NCBI RefSeq assembly: GCF_028863665.1
Contig: NZ_JARBFX010000014.1
Coordinates: 1-64,000, forward strand
DNA length: 64,000 nucleotides
Direction of reading: 5' to 3'
Source: Aquabacter sediminis
GTDB lineage: Bacteria > Pseudomonadota > Alphaproteobacteria > Rhizobiales > Xanthobacteraceae
A program made the position numbers and the translations under genes. Each line of letters begins with the position of its first letter. Position 1 is the first letter of the stretch. The notes under the pieces were generated by a model. That model had not been told where the DNA came from. It ran no database searches and saw only the letters and a program-made list of their open reading frames with translations. This document shows positions 34,382 to 43,565 of this stretch, piece after piece.

Positions 34382-35694
34382 CCGCGCCCGCAGCCGTTCC
34401 GCCCCGCAAGGGCTGGTACCGTTCGCTTTACATGCAGGTGCTCGTCGGCGCGCTGCTGGGCGCCGGCGTCGGGCTGGCGGCGCCCGCCTTTGGTGCCGCG
34501 CTGGAACCGCTGGGGCAGGCTTTCATCAAGCTGGTCCGGATGATCATCGACCCGCTGGTCTTCTGTACCTTGGTGGTGGGCATCGCCGGTAGCCGGAGCG
34601 AGGTCGCCATGGGCCGCATCGGCGGCAAGGCCCTGCTTTATTTCGAGGTCATGTCGACGCTGGCCCTGTTCATCGGGCTAGCCGTCGGCCTGCTGGTGCA
34701 GCCGGGGGCAGGATTCCAGGTGGATCCACGCACCATCGACATGGCGGAGGTGGCGCCCTACGTGGACAAAGGTGCCCAGCACACCGTGTCTGGCTTCCTC
34801 CTGGGCATCATCCCCGACACGCTGGTGGGCGCCTTCACCTCCGGCGACATGGTGCAGGTGCTGTTCGTTTCGCTGCTCACCGCCTTTGCCTTGCTGCGGC
34901 TGGGGCCGGCGGGCGAACCACTGCTGCGGGCCATGGAGAAGCTGGAGGGCTTTATCTTCGCTTTCGCGCGCCTCGTCATGCTGTCGGCCCCCCTGGGGGC
35001 GTTCGGGGCCATGGCTTTCGTGGTGGGCAAGTTCGGCTGGCACGCCATTGGCAGCCTGTTGCTGCTCATCGGCACGCTCTATCTGGCGGAGATCGCCTTC
35101 GTGGTGCTGGTGCTCGGCACCGTGGCGCGGCTGTGCGGTTTTTCCATCTTCAAGCTGCTGCGCTACATCAAGGACGAGATCCTGCTGGTGATCGGCACCT
35201 CCTGCGCCGAAAGCGCGCTGCCGGGGCTCATCCCCAAGCTGGAACAGGCGGGCGCGCGGCCGGCAGTGGTGCGCCTGGTGGTGCCCGGCGGCTATGCCTT
35301 CAATTCCGACGGCACCAACATCTATCTCACCCTCGCCATCCTCTTTATCGCGCAAGCGACGGGCACGCACCTTTCGTTCGGCCAGCTCGCCGGACTGCTT
35401 GCGGTGGCCATGCTCACCTCCAAGGGGGCGGGCGGGGTGAGCGGGTCGAGCTTCATCGCGCTCGCCGCCACCTTGAGCGTGGTGCCGGACCTGCCACTGG
35501 CGGGCATCGCCCTCATTCTCGGCATCGACCGCTTCTTGTCCGAGGCGCGCTCCACCACCAACATGATCGGCAATGCGGTGGCGACCCTGGTGGTCGCCAA
35601 GTGGGAAGGCGCCCTCGACATGGAGCGCCTCAGGGCGGCGCTGGACGGGGAGAGGCGCGCGCCCGGCCGATCGGCCGGGGTCACGCCGGCCTGA
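34378..35694 (+). CDS. DctA-family transporter (paralogue 3)
   Basis: A 438-residue DAACS transporter with hairpin 1 GTSCAESALP, hairpin 2 [14 protein letters not shown] and TM8 DRFLSEARSTTN. On TM7 the usual NLDGT or NMDGT is NSDGT. ATG at 34378 overlaps the preceding stop; the far longer open frame upstream is antisense-free overlap with paralogue 2 and is rejected. It ends 4 bp from the convergent moaE gene. Confidence 0.88.
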   Translation: MTAPAAVPPRKGWYRSLYMQVLVGALLGAGVGLAAPAFGAALEPLGQAFIKLVRMIIDPLVFCTLVVGIAGSRSEVAMGRIGGKALLYFEVMSTLALFIGLAVGLLVQPGAGFQVDPRTIDMAEVAPYVDKGAQHTVSGFLLGIIPDTLVGAFTSGDMVQVLFVSLLTAFALLRLGPAGEPLLRAMEKLEGFIFAFARLVMLSAPLGAFGAMAFVVGKFGWHAIGSLLLLIGTLYLAEIAFVVLVLGTVARLCGFSIFKLLRYIKDEILLVIGTSCAESALPGLIPKLEQAGARPAVVRLVVPGGYAFNSDGTNIYLTLAILFIAQATGTHLSFGQLAGLLAVAMLTSKGAGGVSGSSFIALAATLSVVPDLPLAGIALILGIDRFLSEARSTTNMIGNAVATLVVAKWEGALDMERLRAALDGERRAPGRSAGVTPA

Positions 35695-35698
35695 CGGC

Positions 35699-36175
35699 CT
35701 ATTTCCAGCGCGCAGCCGCCGTGTCGTCGCTGGCCTTGGCCGCCACCCAATCTCCGGCAACGCCCCGTTCTTCCTTCTTCCAGAAGGGGGCGTCGGTCTT
35801 CAGCCAGTCCATGAGGAAGGCGGCGGCGTTGAAGGCGGCCTCGCGATGGGCGGAGGCGGTCACCACGAGCACGATCTGCTCACCCGGCACGATGCGGCCA
35901 AAGCGGTGGATCACCCGCGCGCCCTGGAGCGGCCAGCGGGTTCGCGCTTCTTCCACATGACGGGCGATCTCATCTTCCGCCATGCCCGGATAGTGCTCCA
36001 GCACCAGGGCGGTCAGCGGCGCGCCGGCCGTGGCATCCGGCGGATCGGCGCGGCACAGGCCGGTGAAGGACACCACCGCACCCACCTCGCCCGTGCCGGA
36101 AAGCGCAGCGATCTCCGCCGCCACGTCGAACGGCTCGGCCTGGATGGCGACGGAAAAGGGCAGGGGCGAGGTCAC
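35699..36175 (-). CDS. moaE: Molybdopterin synthase catalytic subunit
   Basis: A 158-residue protein that transfers sulfur from MoaD thiocarboxylate to precursor Z (cPMP). Seen are VSFTGLCR, LEHYPGMAE, VIHRFGRI, and the active-site region LKTDAPFWKKE with conserved Lys. GTG start with GGAGG eight bases upstream, four bases after moaD. Confidence 0.93.
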   Translation of the reverse strand: MTSPLPFSVAIQAEPFDVAAEIAALSGTGEVGAVVSFTGLCRADPPDATAGAPLTALVLEHYPGMAEDEIARHVEEARTRWPLQGARVIHRFGRIVPGEQIVLVVTASAHREAAFNAAAFLMDWLKTDAPFWKKEERGVAGDWVAAKASDDTAAARWK

Positions 36176-36179
36176 GGGG

Positions 36180-36431
36180 TCAGCCTCCGGTCATGGGCGG
36201 GAAGAAGGCAATCTCCTGCGCCGTGCCGAGCAGCGTGTCCGGCTTCACATGCCGCCGGTCGATGGCCGCGCGGACCACGTCGGGCTTCTCGAAGGCATGG
36301 GCATGGGCTTCGTCGCGCCCCGCCAGCCAGCGGGCAAGATCCGCCACGGTGCGGACCTCCGGCGGAGGGGTGACCTCCTCCTGCGCCAGTCCCACCCGCT
36401 CGCGCAGCCAGGCAAAATAGAGGATCTTCAC
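36180..36431 (-). CDS. moaD: Molybdopterin synthase sulfur carrier subunit
   Basis: An 83-residue ubiquitin-fold protein ending in Gly-Gly (PPMTGG), the site of thiocarboxylation. GTG start overlaps the pgsA stop as GTGA. The segment FAWLRERVGLAQEEV is typical. It works with MoaE encoded downstream. Confidence 0.92.
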   Translation of the reverse strand: MKILYFAWLRERVGLAQEEVTPPPEVRTVADLARWLAGRDEAHAHAFEKPDVVRAAIDRRHVKPDTLLGTAQEIAFFPPMTGG

Positions 36432-37066
36432 GCGTCATCCTCCACCAGGTGCCGGGCGCCGGCGCGGAAATAGTCATAGCCGGTATAAAGCGTCAGTACG
36501 GCCGAGACCCACAGCAGGCCCAAGCCCACATAGCTGACGCCAGGAAGAATCGCATCGCCCGCCGGCCCCGCCAGCAGGAAGCCGACCGCCACCAATTGCA
36601 GCGTCGTCTTCCACTTGGCGAGCCGCGACACGGGCACGGACACCCGCAGCTCCGCCAGGAATTCCCGCAGGCCCGAGACCAGGATCTCGCGGCACAAGAT
36701 CACGACCGCCGCCCACAACGACCATCCCCTGATGGTGCCGTCGGAGGCGAGCATCAGGAGCGAGGTGGAGACCAGCAGCTTGTCGGCGATGGGGTCGAGC
36801 ATGCGCCCGATGGCCGATTGCTGCGACCAGGCGCGGGCGAGATAGCCATCGAAGAAGTCGGTCACCGCCGCGGCGATGAACAGGCCCAGCGCCACCCAGC
36901 GCAGCCATTCCCCGCCATGAAAGATGTCCGACCAGAACAGGCAGGCCGCCACCATGGGCACGGCGGCGCAGCGGGCATAGGTGAGGATATTCGGCAGCGA
37001 CAGGGCCAGCCGGCGCTCGTTGCGGGGCTTGGGGGTGCCAGAGGGGCGGGTTGCGGCTTCGGCCAT
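36428..37066 (-). CDS. pgsA: CDP-diacylglycerol-glycerol-3-phosphate 3-phosphatidyltransferase
   Basis: First step of phosphatidylglycerol synthesis, in the inner membrane. A 212-residue protein with four to five hydrophobic segments and the CDP-alcohol phosphotransferase motif D-G-x2-A-R-x8-G-x3-D-x3-D (DGYLAR, GRMLDPIAD). The start, ATG at 37066 (MAEAATRPSG), is chosen over an upstream extension. Overlaps moaD; uvrC lies 91 bp upstream, an order frequent in alphaproteobacteria. Confidence 0.93.
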   Translation of the reverse strand: MAEAATRPSGTPKPRNERRLALSLPNILTYARCAAVPMVAACLFWSDIFHGGEWLRWVALGLFIAAAVTDFFDGYLARAWSQQSAIGRMLDPIADKLLVSTSLLMLASDGTIRGWSLWAAVVILCREILVSGLREFLAELRVSVPVSRLAKWKTTLQLVAVGFLLAGPAGDAILPGVSYVGLGLLWVSAVLTLYTGYDYFRAGARHLVEDDA

Positions 37067-37157
37067 GGCAATCAGTCTTCTGGCGGTCAAAGGGGCTGCG
37101 GCAGGATCGCGGCGGGCCGGACCATGCCGAAGAAAACGGGCGGGGTCGAGGCGTGCG

Positions 37158-39197
37158 TCACGGCTGCGGCTGCTCGTGGAAATAGCCGTAGATGGCCAGT
37201 GCCGTCGAGGCGTTGATTCCATCCACCTGCTCGAGATCGGCGAGCGAGGCCCGCTCGATGGCCTTCAAGGTCCCGAAATGGCGCAGCAAAGCGCGCTTCC
37301 GGGTGGGGCCGACGCCCGGTATGGCCTGGAGGCCCGCATCGGTGATGTCCTTCTTGCGCCGCGCCCGGTGCGAGCCGATGGCAAAGCGGTGGGCTTCGTC
37401 CCGCAGGCGCTGGATGAAATAGAGCACCGGGTCGCGGGGCTCCATGCGGAAGGGCGGCAGGCCCTCCACGAAGAACTGCTCGCGCCCCGCCTCCCGGTCG
37501 ACGCCCTTGGCGATTCCCACCATGGGCACATCGGTGATGCCAAGTTCCGCCATCACGGCGCGGGCGGCGCTCATCTGGCCCTGCCCGCCATCGATAAGCA
37601 CCAGATCGGGCCAGGGGGAGGTATCTTCCGCGGCCGAGGGCTCCGGGGCGACATCCATGCCGGTGGTCGTGTCGGGCACGGGCGCGGCGGACCGGGGCGC
37701 TTCCTTCAGCAGGCGGGAGAATCGCCGGGTCAGCACCTCCCGCATCATGCCGAAATCGTCGCCCGGGGTGATGTCTGCCGACTTGATGTTGAACTTGCGG
37801 TACTGGCTTTTCAGAAAGCCTTCCGGCCCCGCCACGATCATGCCGCCCACCGCATTGGTGCCCATGATGTGGGAATTGTCATAGACCTCGATGCGCCGGG
37901 GCGGGCCGGGCAGGCGGAAGGCGGCGGCGACGCCTTCCAGGAGGCGGGTCTGGGTGGCGGTCTCCGACAGCTTGCGGCCCAGCGCCTCGCGGGCATTCTG
38001 CAAGGCGTGGTCGATGAGGTCCTTCTTCTCGCCACGCCGGGGGCAGGCCACCTCCACCTTGAAGCCGGACTTTTCCGACAGGGCCTGGGCGATGAGCGCC
38101 TGCTCCTCCACCTCGTGGCTGATGAGCACGAGGCGGGGGCAGGGCTTGTCGTCATAGAATTGCGAGAGGAAGGCGCCGAGCACCTCGGCCTCCGTGAGCG
38201 AGCGGTCGGCGCGGGGATAATAGGCGCGATTGCCCCAGTTCTGCCCGGTGCGGAAGAAGAAGACCTCGATGCAGGTGGCGCCCCCCTCCTGATGGCAGGC
38301 GAAAACGTCCGCCTCTTCCACCGAGCGGGGATTGATTCCCTGGCTGCCCTGTACCGCCGACAGCGCGGCGAGGCGGTCGCGCAGCCGGGCGGCGCGCTCG
38401 AACTCCAGCGCCTCGGCGGCCGCCTCCATCTCGTGGGCGAGCTGCTCCTTCACAGCGCGGGAGCGGCCGGCGAGGAAGGCGCGAGCCTCGTCCACCAGCA
38501 CCTTGTAGTCGGCCGGCGCGATCTCATCCGTGCAGGGGCCGGCGCATCTCTTGATCTGGAACAGCAGGCACGGGCGGGTGCGATTCTCATAATAGCTGTC
38601 GGAGCAGGAGCGCAGCAGGAAGGCGCGCTGGAGCGCATTGATGGTGCGGTCCACCGCCCAGACGCTGGCGAAGGGCCCGTAATAGGCGCCCGGCCGGTTG
38701 CGCGCGCCGCGATGCTTGAGGATCTGCGGCGCCTCGTGGTCGGCGCTGATGAAGATGTAGGGGAAGGACTTGTCGTCCCGCAGCAGCACGTTGAAGCGCG
38801 GCTTCAACTGCTTGATGAGGTTGGCCTCCAGCAGCAGCGCTTCCGGCTCGGTGCGGGTGGAGACGAACTCCATGGTCTCGGTCGCAGCGATCATGCGGGC
38901 GATGCGATTCGTATGACCCACCGGGCGCGTGTAGCTGAGCACGCGCTTCTTGATGCTCTTGGCCTTGCCCACATAGAGCACCGCGCCGTCCGAGCCGATC
39001 ATGCGATAGACGCCCGGTCCCGTGGGTGCGTGGCGCACGGCTGCCAGGATCGCCGCCCGACCGGTGGCCAGCGGACCCTCGGCCACCTCCTCCTCGGGTT
39101 CGGAAGACAGGGCAAGCAGCGCCTCCTCTTCCATGTCCTCAGGCGTGACGAGGTCGGGGGGCGTGTCGGGCAGCTCTTTTGCGGGGCGCGGGCTCAT
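37158..39197 (-). CDS. uvrC: Excinuclease ABC subunit C
   Basis: Makes both incisions in UvrABC nucleotide excision repair. Of about 679 residues, the order is a GIY-YIG domain ([17 protein letters not shown]), a Cys-rich strand ([15 protein letters not shown]), UvrB-binding UVR domain, RNase H-like nuclease ([21 protein letters not shown]) and C-terminal helix-hairpin-helix ([28 protein letters not shown]). A Pro/Ala-rich insert of about 30 residues precedes [13 protein letters not shown] at 39197 or 39215 are both possible; neither has a clear Shine-Dalgarno. The N-terminal 50 residues before the GIY-YIG domain are extra compared with E. coli. Confidence 0.92.
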   Translation of the reverse strand: MSPRPAKELPDTPPDLVTPEDMEEEALLALSSEPEEEVAEGPLATGRAAILAAVRHAPTGPGVYRMIGSDGAVLYVGKAKSIKKRVLSYTRPVGHTNRIARMIAATETMEFVSTRTEPEALLLEANLIKQLKPRFNVLLRDDKSFPYIFISADHEAPQILKHRGARNRPGAYYGPFASVWAVDRTINALQRAFLLRSCSDSYYENRTRPCLLFQIKRCAGPCTDEIAPADYKVLVDEARAFLAGRSRAVKEQLAHEMEAAAEALEFERAARLRDRLAALSAVQGSQGINPRSVEEADVFACHQEGGATCIEVFFFRTGQNWGNRAYYPRADRSLTEAEVLGAFLSQFYDDKPCPRLVLISHEVEEQALIAQALSEKSGFKVEVACPRRGEKKDLIDHALQNAREALGRKLSETATQTRLLEGVAAAFRLPGPPRRIEVYDNSHIMGTNAVGGMIVAGPEGFLKSQYRKFNIKSADITPGDDFGMMREVLTRRFSRLLKEAPRSAAPVPDTTTGMDVAPEPSAAEDTSPWPDLVLIDGGQGQMSAARAVMAELGITDVPMVGIAKGVDREAGREQFFVEGLPPFRMEPRDPVLYFIQRLRDEAHRFAIGSHRARRKKDITDAGLQAIPGVGPTRKRALLRHFGTLKAIERASLADLEQVDGINASTALAIYGYFHEQPQP

Positions 39198-39442
39198 GGC
39201 CGGGAAGTTAGGCATTCGGAAGCGCCGGGGCCAGGGGGCAAGCGCAGTGCGGTGCGGAAGGACGGGACCACGAGGACAGGAATCGCCATGTCCAAGCGCG
39301 CCCGCCTGTTTCACTGTTCATTGACCATCTTCAACAATTGCAAGGGGTCGCGCGGGAGCTGCCAGACTTCGTTTGTCATTTCCTCCTAGTGGAAGAGACA
39401 GCGCGCAGCCACGGCTGCGGCAGCGAGCGAGGAGTGTTGAGG

Positions 39443-40081
39443 ATGAAGATCCAGGCCATTGCGGGTTCTGCCATTGCGGGTTCTGCCGTGGCAGGTCTCG
39501 CCATGCTGGGCGCCCTCGTGGTGCCTGCGGGCGCCGCAGACATGAATTCGGGCTACGGCTATGGCTATGCGGCAGCGCAGGCGCCCATGTCGTGGACCGG
39601 ATTCTATATCGGCGCCAATGCGGGTTGGGGATGGGGAAGCTCCGGTTCCTATTCCCCGAGCGGTTTCGTGGGTGGCCTCCAGGCCGGCTACAACTGGCAG
39701 TTCGCCGGTTCGCCGTTCGTGGTGGGCATCGAGACCGATTTTGACTGGGCGGGGGTGAGTGCGGGTGCCTACAGCACCACGTATCTTGGCACCGTCCGGG
39801 CGCGTGCGGGCTTCGCCTTCGAACGTATACTGGCCTACGGAACCTTGGGTTTCGCCTACGGGCAAGGTCAATATGAAGTTTGGGGGCTGAGCAACAGCCA
39901 GACTCAGACGGGCTGGACAATTGGAGCAGGCGCGGAATATGCGCTTGATCGCAATTGGAGTGCCCGTGCCGAGTATCTTTATGTGGACATGGGTAGTTCT
40001 ACTTACTCCTCCCTGCTTGGTCCCGCCACTCTTGGGTTTGACGGGAGCATCGTCAGGGCAGGAATGAACTATCGTTTCTGA
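39443..40081 (+). CDS. Outer-membrane beta-barrel protein (Omp25/31-like), paralogue 1
   Basis: A 212-residue secreted barrel protein. Signal peptide about 1-32 (cleavage near AGAAD). Family segments: SWTGFYIGANAGWGWG, GGLQAGYNWQF, GTVRARAGFAF, the strand EYLYVDMG, and terminal aromatic Phe after MNYR. The signal peptide carries a duplicated GSAIA module from a 15-bp tandem repeat. The last third is less GC-rich than its neighbours. GAGG precedes the ATG. Confidence 0.85.
   Translation: MKIQAIAGSAIAGSAVAGLAMLGALVVPAGAADMNSGYGYGYAAAQAPMSWTGFYIGANAGWGWGSSGSYSPSGFVGGLQAGYNWQFAGSPFVVGIETDFDWAGVSAGAYSTTYLGTVRARAGFAFERILAYGTLGFAYGQGQYEVWGLSNSQTQTGWTIGAGAEYALDRNWSARAEYLYVDMGSSTYSSLLGPATLGFDGSIVRAGMNYRF
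39456..39485 (+). repeat. 15-bp tandem repeat in a signal peptide
   Basis: CCATTGCGGGTTCTG occurs twice head to tail (39456-39470, 39471-39485), adding five residues (A-I-A-G-S) to the signal peptide. In-frame, so copy changes would vary signal length without frameshift. Confidence 0.8.
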
Positions 40082-40287
40082 AGTGTTAAGCTGCGTCGGG
40101 GCGGTAAAAGCCTTGTGATCTCGTCCGAGCCACGGAACTTGTCTCTAATTGTGTTCCGATGTAGGCTCAACGTCACAATCTCGCCGGGTTTTCTTTCGGC
40201 GGTGTTGCAGACGGGTTACAGACGGGCCCCCTGTCCCGATGTATGGTCCCGGTCATTGAGTTTTGTATCGCAACAAAGGGTGTAACC

Positions 40288-40983
40288 ATGTTGAAGCGCG
40301 CTCTCGCCGGGGTCTCTGCCCTGGCTCTCCTCGGCGGCGCCGCCTCTGCGGCCGATCTCGCCACCAAGTACCCGGTCAAGGCCGTGGCTCCCGTCGTCCC
40401 GGTGTTCTCCTGGACCGGCTTCTACATCGGTGGCAACATCGGCTGGGGCTGGGCTGACAGCTCCCTGAACGTCTCCCCGATCTACGGCGCCACCCCGACC
40501 TCCATCGGCGTCGGCAGCGCGAACGGCTTCATCGGCGGTCTGCAGGCTGGCTACAACTACCAGTTCGCCAACAACGTCGTGCTCGGCCTCGAGGCTGACA
40601 TCGACTGGACGAGCATGGGCTCCAACACCGTCGTGATCTCCAACACGGGCGGCGCTGGCGAGGCTTCGCTCGACTATGTCGGCACGATCCGCGCCCGCCT
40701 CGGCTACGCCTTCGACCGCGTGCTGCCCTACATCACCGGTGGTGCGGCTTACGCCAACACCAACTACGGCACGATCTACGGCGTCTCCACCTCCCAGACC
40801 AACTGGGGCTGGACCATCGGCGCTGGCGTCGAGTACGCCTTCACCCAGAACTGGACTGCCAAGATCGAGTACCTGTACGTCGATCTGCAGGGCAACTCCT
40901 ACACCATCCCGGCCACCCTGGGTTCGGTCAACGCCGACACCAACCTGAACCTGCTCAAGCTGGGCGTGAACTACAAGTTCTGA
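40288..40983 (+). CDS. Outer-membrane beta-barrel protein (Omp25/31-like), paralogue 2
   Basis: A 231-residue barrel with signal peptide about 1-22 (cleaved near SAADL). Motifs FSWTGFYIGGNIGWGW, GGLQAGYNYQF, LDYVGTIRARLGY and terminal F after GVNYK match the other two copies. Codon use is strongly biased to C-ending codons (aac, tac, atc, acc), suggesting very high expression. AAAGGG precedes the ATG; a strong terminator follows. Confidence 0.88.
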   Translation: MLKRALAGVSALALLGGAASAADLATKYPVKAVAPVVPVFSWTGFYIGGNIGWGWADSSLNVSPIYGATPTSIGVGSANGFIGGLQAGYNYQFANNVVLGLEADIDWTSMGSNTVVISNTGGAGEASLDYVGTIRARLGYAFDRVLPYITGGAAYANTNYGTIYGVSTSQTNWGWTIGAGVEYAFTQNWTAKIEYLYVDLQGNSYTIPATLGSVNADTNLNLLKLGVNYKF

Positions 40984-41683
40984 TCTTCCGATCAGGACGG
41001 TTCCTGGAAGGCCCCGGGCGCAAGCCCGGGGCTTTTCTGTTTTTGGGCGGGTCGCATTGGTTGGGCCAGTTGCTTGAGGCAATCCCGACATGTCCGTCCC
41101 TGTGCGGCGCCCTCGCTCCCCGCCGCCTTGGCCTGTCGCTCCGCCCCGCCGGGCGTCTGCCCCAGTCGCCGCTGGAATTGGCGGTGGGCCATGCCACAGC
41201 CAGTGAGGTACCCAAGCGTCCGATCTGATCCGGAGCGACTGTTTCATCCTCCCATGACACCCCCCAAATGGGCCGGGACTGAGGAGCGCCGGAGGAATTC
41301 CAATGGCGAGGGCGGAGCCGTGCCGCCAGGGTGGAAGCACCTCATCGGCCGACGGGCGTGTCGTTCCGTTAACGGCTTTCAACCCATTGAAAATCCATAA
41401 TTTTCCTAGCGGAATGCCGGTGCGTGACGGGTGTCCGCCGTGCCATTGAGACACCCCAGGCATGCCATGGGATTGCCTTTTCTCGGTCACCGGCTGGCCT
41501 GTCTTCGGCGTCACATTCCGCTCGATCAGGAACGCATGCGGGGCTTCCGTCATTGGAACCGCAGGCAGCCTGTGTGGGTGTTCGTGGGTCCCTGGGCCCG
41601 GACGCCCGAGGCCGCGCCGGCCCAGGGTGAGGCAGTGCCTCCGCCTTGGTCGCCCGGCCCCGAGTTAAGTGAGGTGGACGAAT
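40984..41683. other. Intergenic gap between porins 2 and 3
   Basis: Apart from the terminator at 41011-41045, I see no gene. An AT-richer stretch near 41370-41410 (aaaatccataattttcctag) could hold a promoter for porin 3, but it is about 280 bp from the start. Confidence 0.4.
41011..41045 (+). terminator. Terminator after porin 2
   Basis: GCCCCGGGC-GCAA-GCCCGGGGC followed by TTTTCTGTTTTT. Confidence 0.9.
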
Positions 41684-42322
41684 ATGAAGTCGGTTCTCAT
41701 TTCCGGCGCCCTGCTGGGCGCGATGGTGGCAGCACCTGCCATGGCTGCGGACCTCTCAAGGCCGCAAACCTATCCGGTGAAGGCCCAGGTCGCCGCTCCG
41801 CCCCCCGTCTTCTCCTGGACTGGCTTCTATATCGGCGCCAATGCCGGCTATGCGTGGGGCTCCGGCAAGGGCGCCGCCGACTATTATGGCGTCTCGCCGG
41901 ACGGTTGGTTCGGTGGTGGCCAGGTGGGCTACAACTACCAGTTCCAGAACAACATGCTGGTGGGTGTCGAGGCCGATCTCCAGGGCAGTGACATCTCCGG
42001 CAACGCCAATGGCGTGAACAGCAAGCTGGACTATTTTGGCACCGTACGTGCACGCGTCGGCTACGCCTATGACCGATTCCTGCCGTACGTCACCGGTGGT
42101 CTTGCCTATGGCAAGAACACCATCAACGATTTCGGCTACTCCGATTCCAACACCCATGTGGGTTGGACTGTGGGTGGTGGCCTGGAATACGCCATCACCA
42201 ACAACTGGACCGCCCGCGCCGAATATCTCTACGTGGATCTCGGCAAGAAGACCTACGACAATATCGGCGATGCCGGCATCGCGGCCAGCACCGCCCGGGT
42301 CGGCGTGAACTACAAGTTCTGA
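41684..42322 (+). CDS. Outer-membrane beta-barrel protein (Omp25/31-like), paralogue 3
   Basis: A 212-residue barrel with signal peptide about 1-22 (cleaved near AMAADL). Family motifs FSWTGFYIGANAGYAWG, GGGQVGYNYQF, GTVRARVGYAYDRFLPYVTGG, EYLYVDLG and terminal GVNYKF are present. GAGG lies about eight bases upstream of the ATG. A terminator follows. Confidence 0.87.
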   Translation: MKSVLISGALLGAMVAAPAMAADLSRPQTYPVKAQVAAPPPVFSWTGFYIGANAGYAWGSGKGAADYYGVSPDGWFGGGQVGYNYQFQNNMLVGVEADLQGSDISGNANGVNSKLDYFGTVRARVGYAYDRFLPYVTGGLAYGKNTINDFGYSDSNTHVGWTVGGGLEYAITNNWTARAEYLYVDLGKKTYDNIGDAGIAASTARVGVNYKF

Positions 42323-42367
42323 CGCAGACCGTCTTGGTCCCGTCCGTTACGGGATCACCAGACGTAA

Positions 42368-42402
42368 ACGCGCGGGCGCCGTGAAGGGCCCGCGCGTTTT
42401 GT
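42368..42402 (+). terminator. Terminator after porin 3
   Basis: Ten-bp perfect stem ACGCGCGGGC / GCCCGCGCGT (42368-42377, 42388-42397) with TTTTGT. Confidence 0.85.
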
Positions 42403-42550
42403 ATGTGCACCTATAAAGGGTGCTTCGGCCAAGCCGTAATATGGCGACGCAATTGTTGAAGGCGGGGAGGTAGGCGGCTCTTCCCGCCGCCTCGCATCCG
42501 CCCCATCTCCCGTGATAGACGCGTCGTCGCACATCAGGAGTGAGGCTCAA

Positions 42551-43543
42551 ATGGCGCACGATTCGGCTTCGCTGGATCGCCCCCCGGTGCGGATCGGGGT
42601 GACGGGCATCGGCATCATGGGATCCAACCACGCCCGCGTTCTCTCCCAGCTTGCTGGCGTGGAGCTTGTGGCGGTGGCTGATCCCGACCAGGCCCAGGCG
42701 GAGCGGGTGGCGGGGTTTCTCGGCTGCAAGGCGGTGGGCGACCATCGCGCGCTGCTGGACCTCGGTCTTGACGCCGTGATTGTGGCGGCGCCCACCCATC
42801 TGCACCACCCGGTGGCCCTCGACGTCATCAATGCCGGCGTGTCCGTGCTGGTGGAAAAGCCGGTGGCCTCCACCGTGGCGGAAGGGCGCGAAATCGTGTC
42901 GGCCGCCCGCGCCAAGGGTGTCACCCTCATGGTCGGCCATGTGGAACGTTTCAATCCGGCCGTGCAGACGGTCAAGAACGCCATCCGTGACGAGGAATTG
43001 CTCTCCATCGCCATTACGCGGGTGGGTCCTTTCCCGCCCCGCATGTCCAATGTGGGTGTGGTGATCGATCTCGCCGTGCATGACATCGATCTCATCCGCT
43101 GGTTCACGGGCTCCGACATTGTCGAAGTGCAGCCACAGACCTCCAGCGCCATGGCCGAGCGCGAGGACATCGCGCTCCTTCAGTTCCGCACCGCCTCCGG
43201 CGTGCTCGCCCACATCAACACCAACTGGCTGACGCCCTTCAAGGCGCGCACGGTGCATGTGGCCACCCGCAAGAAATATGTGATGGGCGACCTGCTCACC
43301 CGCCAGGTGACCGAGTGCTTCGACTATCGCCCCGACGGCTCCTATTCCATGCGCCACTTGCCGGTGGCCTATTCCGAGCCGCTGCGCTCGGAGCTGGAGA
43401 ATTTCGTCGAGGCCGTGCGCACCAAGAAGCCGCCCATGGTGTCGGGCGACGAGGGCGTCGCCAGCCTGGAAATCGCCATTCAGTGCCTGGCCGAGCGCGC
43501 CGAGGCCACCTTGCGCGCCGACCGCCTGCGGGCGGCGAGCTGA
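42551..43543 (+). CDS. Gfo/Idh/MocA oxidoreductase, GnnA-like
   Basis: A 330-residue NAD-dependent sugar oxidoreductase. The Rossmann motif is GVTGIGIMGSNHARV (about 18-32), with the family EKPVA motif (about 115-119) and the catalytic region GVVIDLAVHDIDLIRWF. It is followed 22 bp later by a DegT-type aminotransferase. That pairing matches GnnA/GnnB, which turn UDP-GlcNAc into UDP-2,3-diamino sugar for lipid A; WbpB/WbpE (O-antigen) is the alternative. GAGG precedes the ATG. Confidence 0.78.
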   Translation: MAHDSASLDRPPVRIGVTGIGIMGSNHARVLSQLAGVELVAVADPDQAQAERVAGFLGCKAVGDHRALLDLGLDAVIVAAPTHLHHPVALDVINAGVSVLVEKPVASTVAEGREIVSAARAKGVTLMVGHVERFNPAVQTVKNAIRDEELLSIAITRVGPFPPRMSNVGVVIDLAVHDIDLIRWFTGSDIVEVQPQTSSAMAEREDIALLQFRTASGVLAHINTNWLTPFKARTVHVATRKKYVMGDLLTRQVTECFDYRPDGSYSMRHLPVAYSEPLRSELENFVEAVRTKKPPMVSGDEGVASLEIAIQCLAERAEATLRADRLRAAS

Positions 43544-43565
43544 CAGCCATTTCAAGGGACATTTC

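Noticed and set aside
41431-41991. Open frame overlapping the third porin gene
   Set aside because: Lies in another frame over a gene with a clear signal peptide and barrel motifs; Arg/Gly-rich and without any motif.
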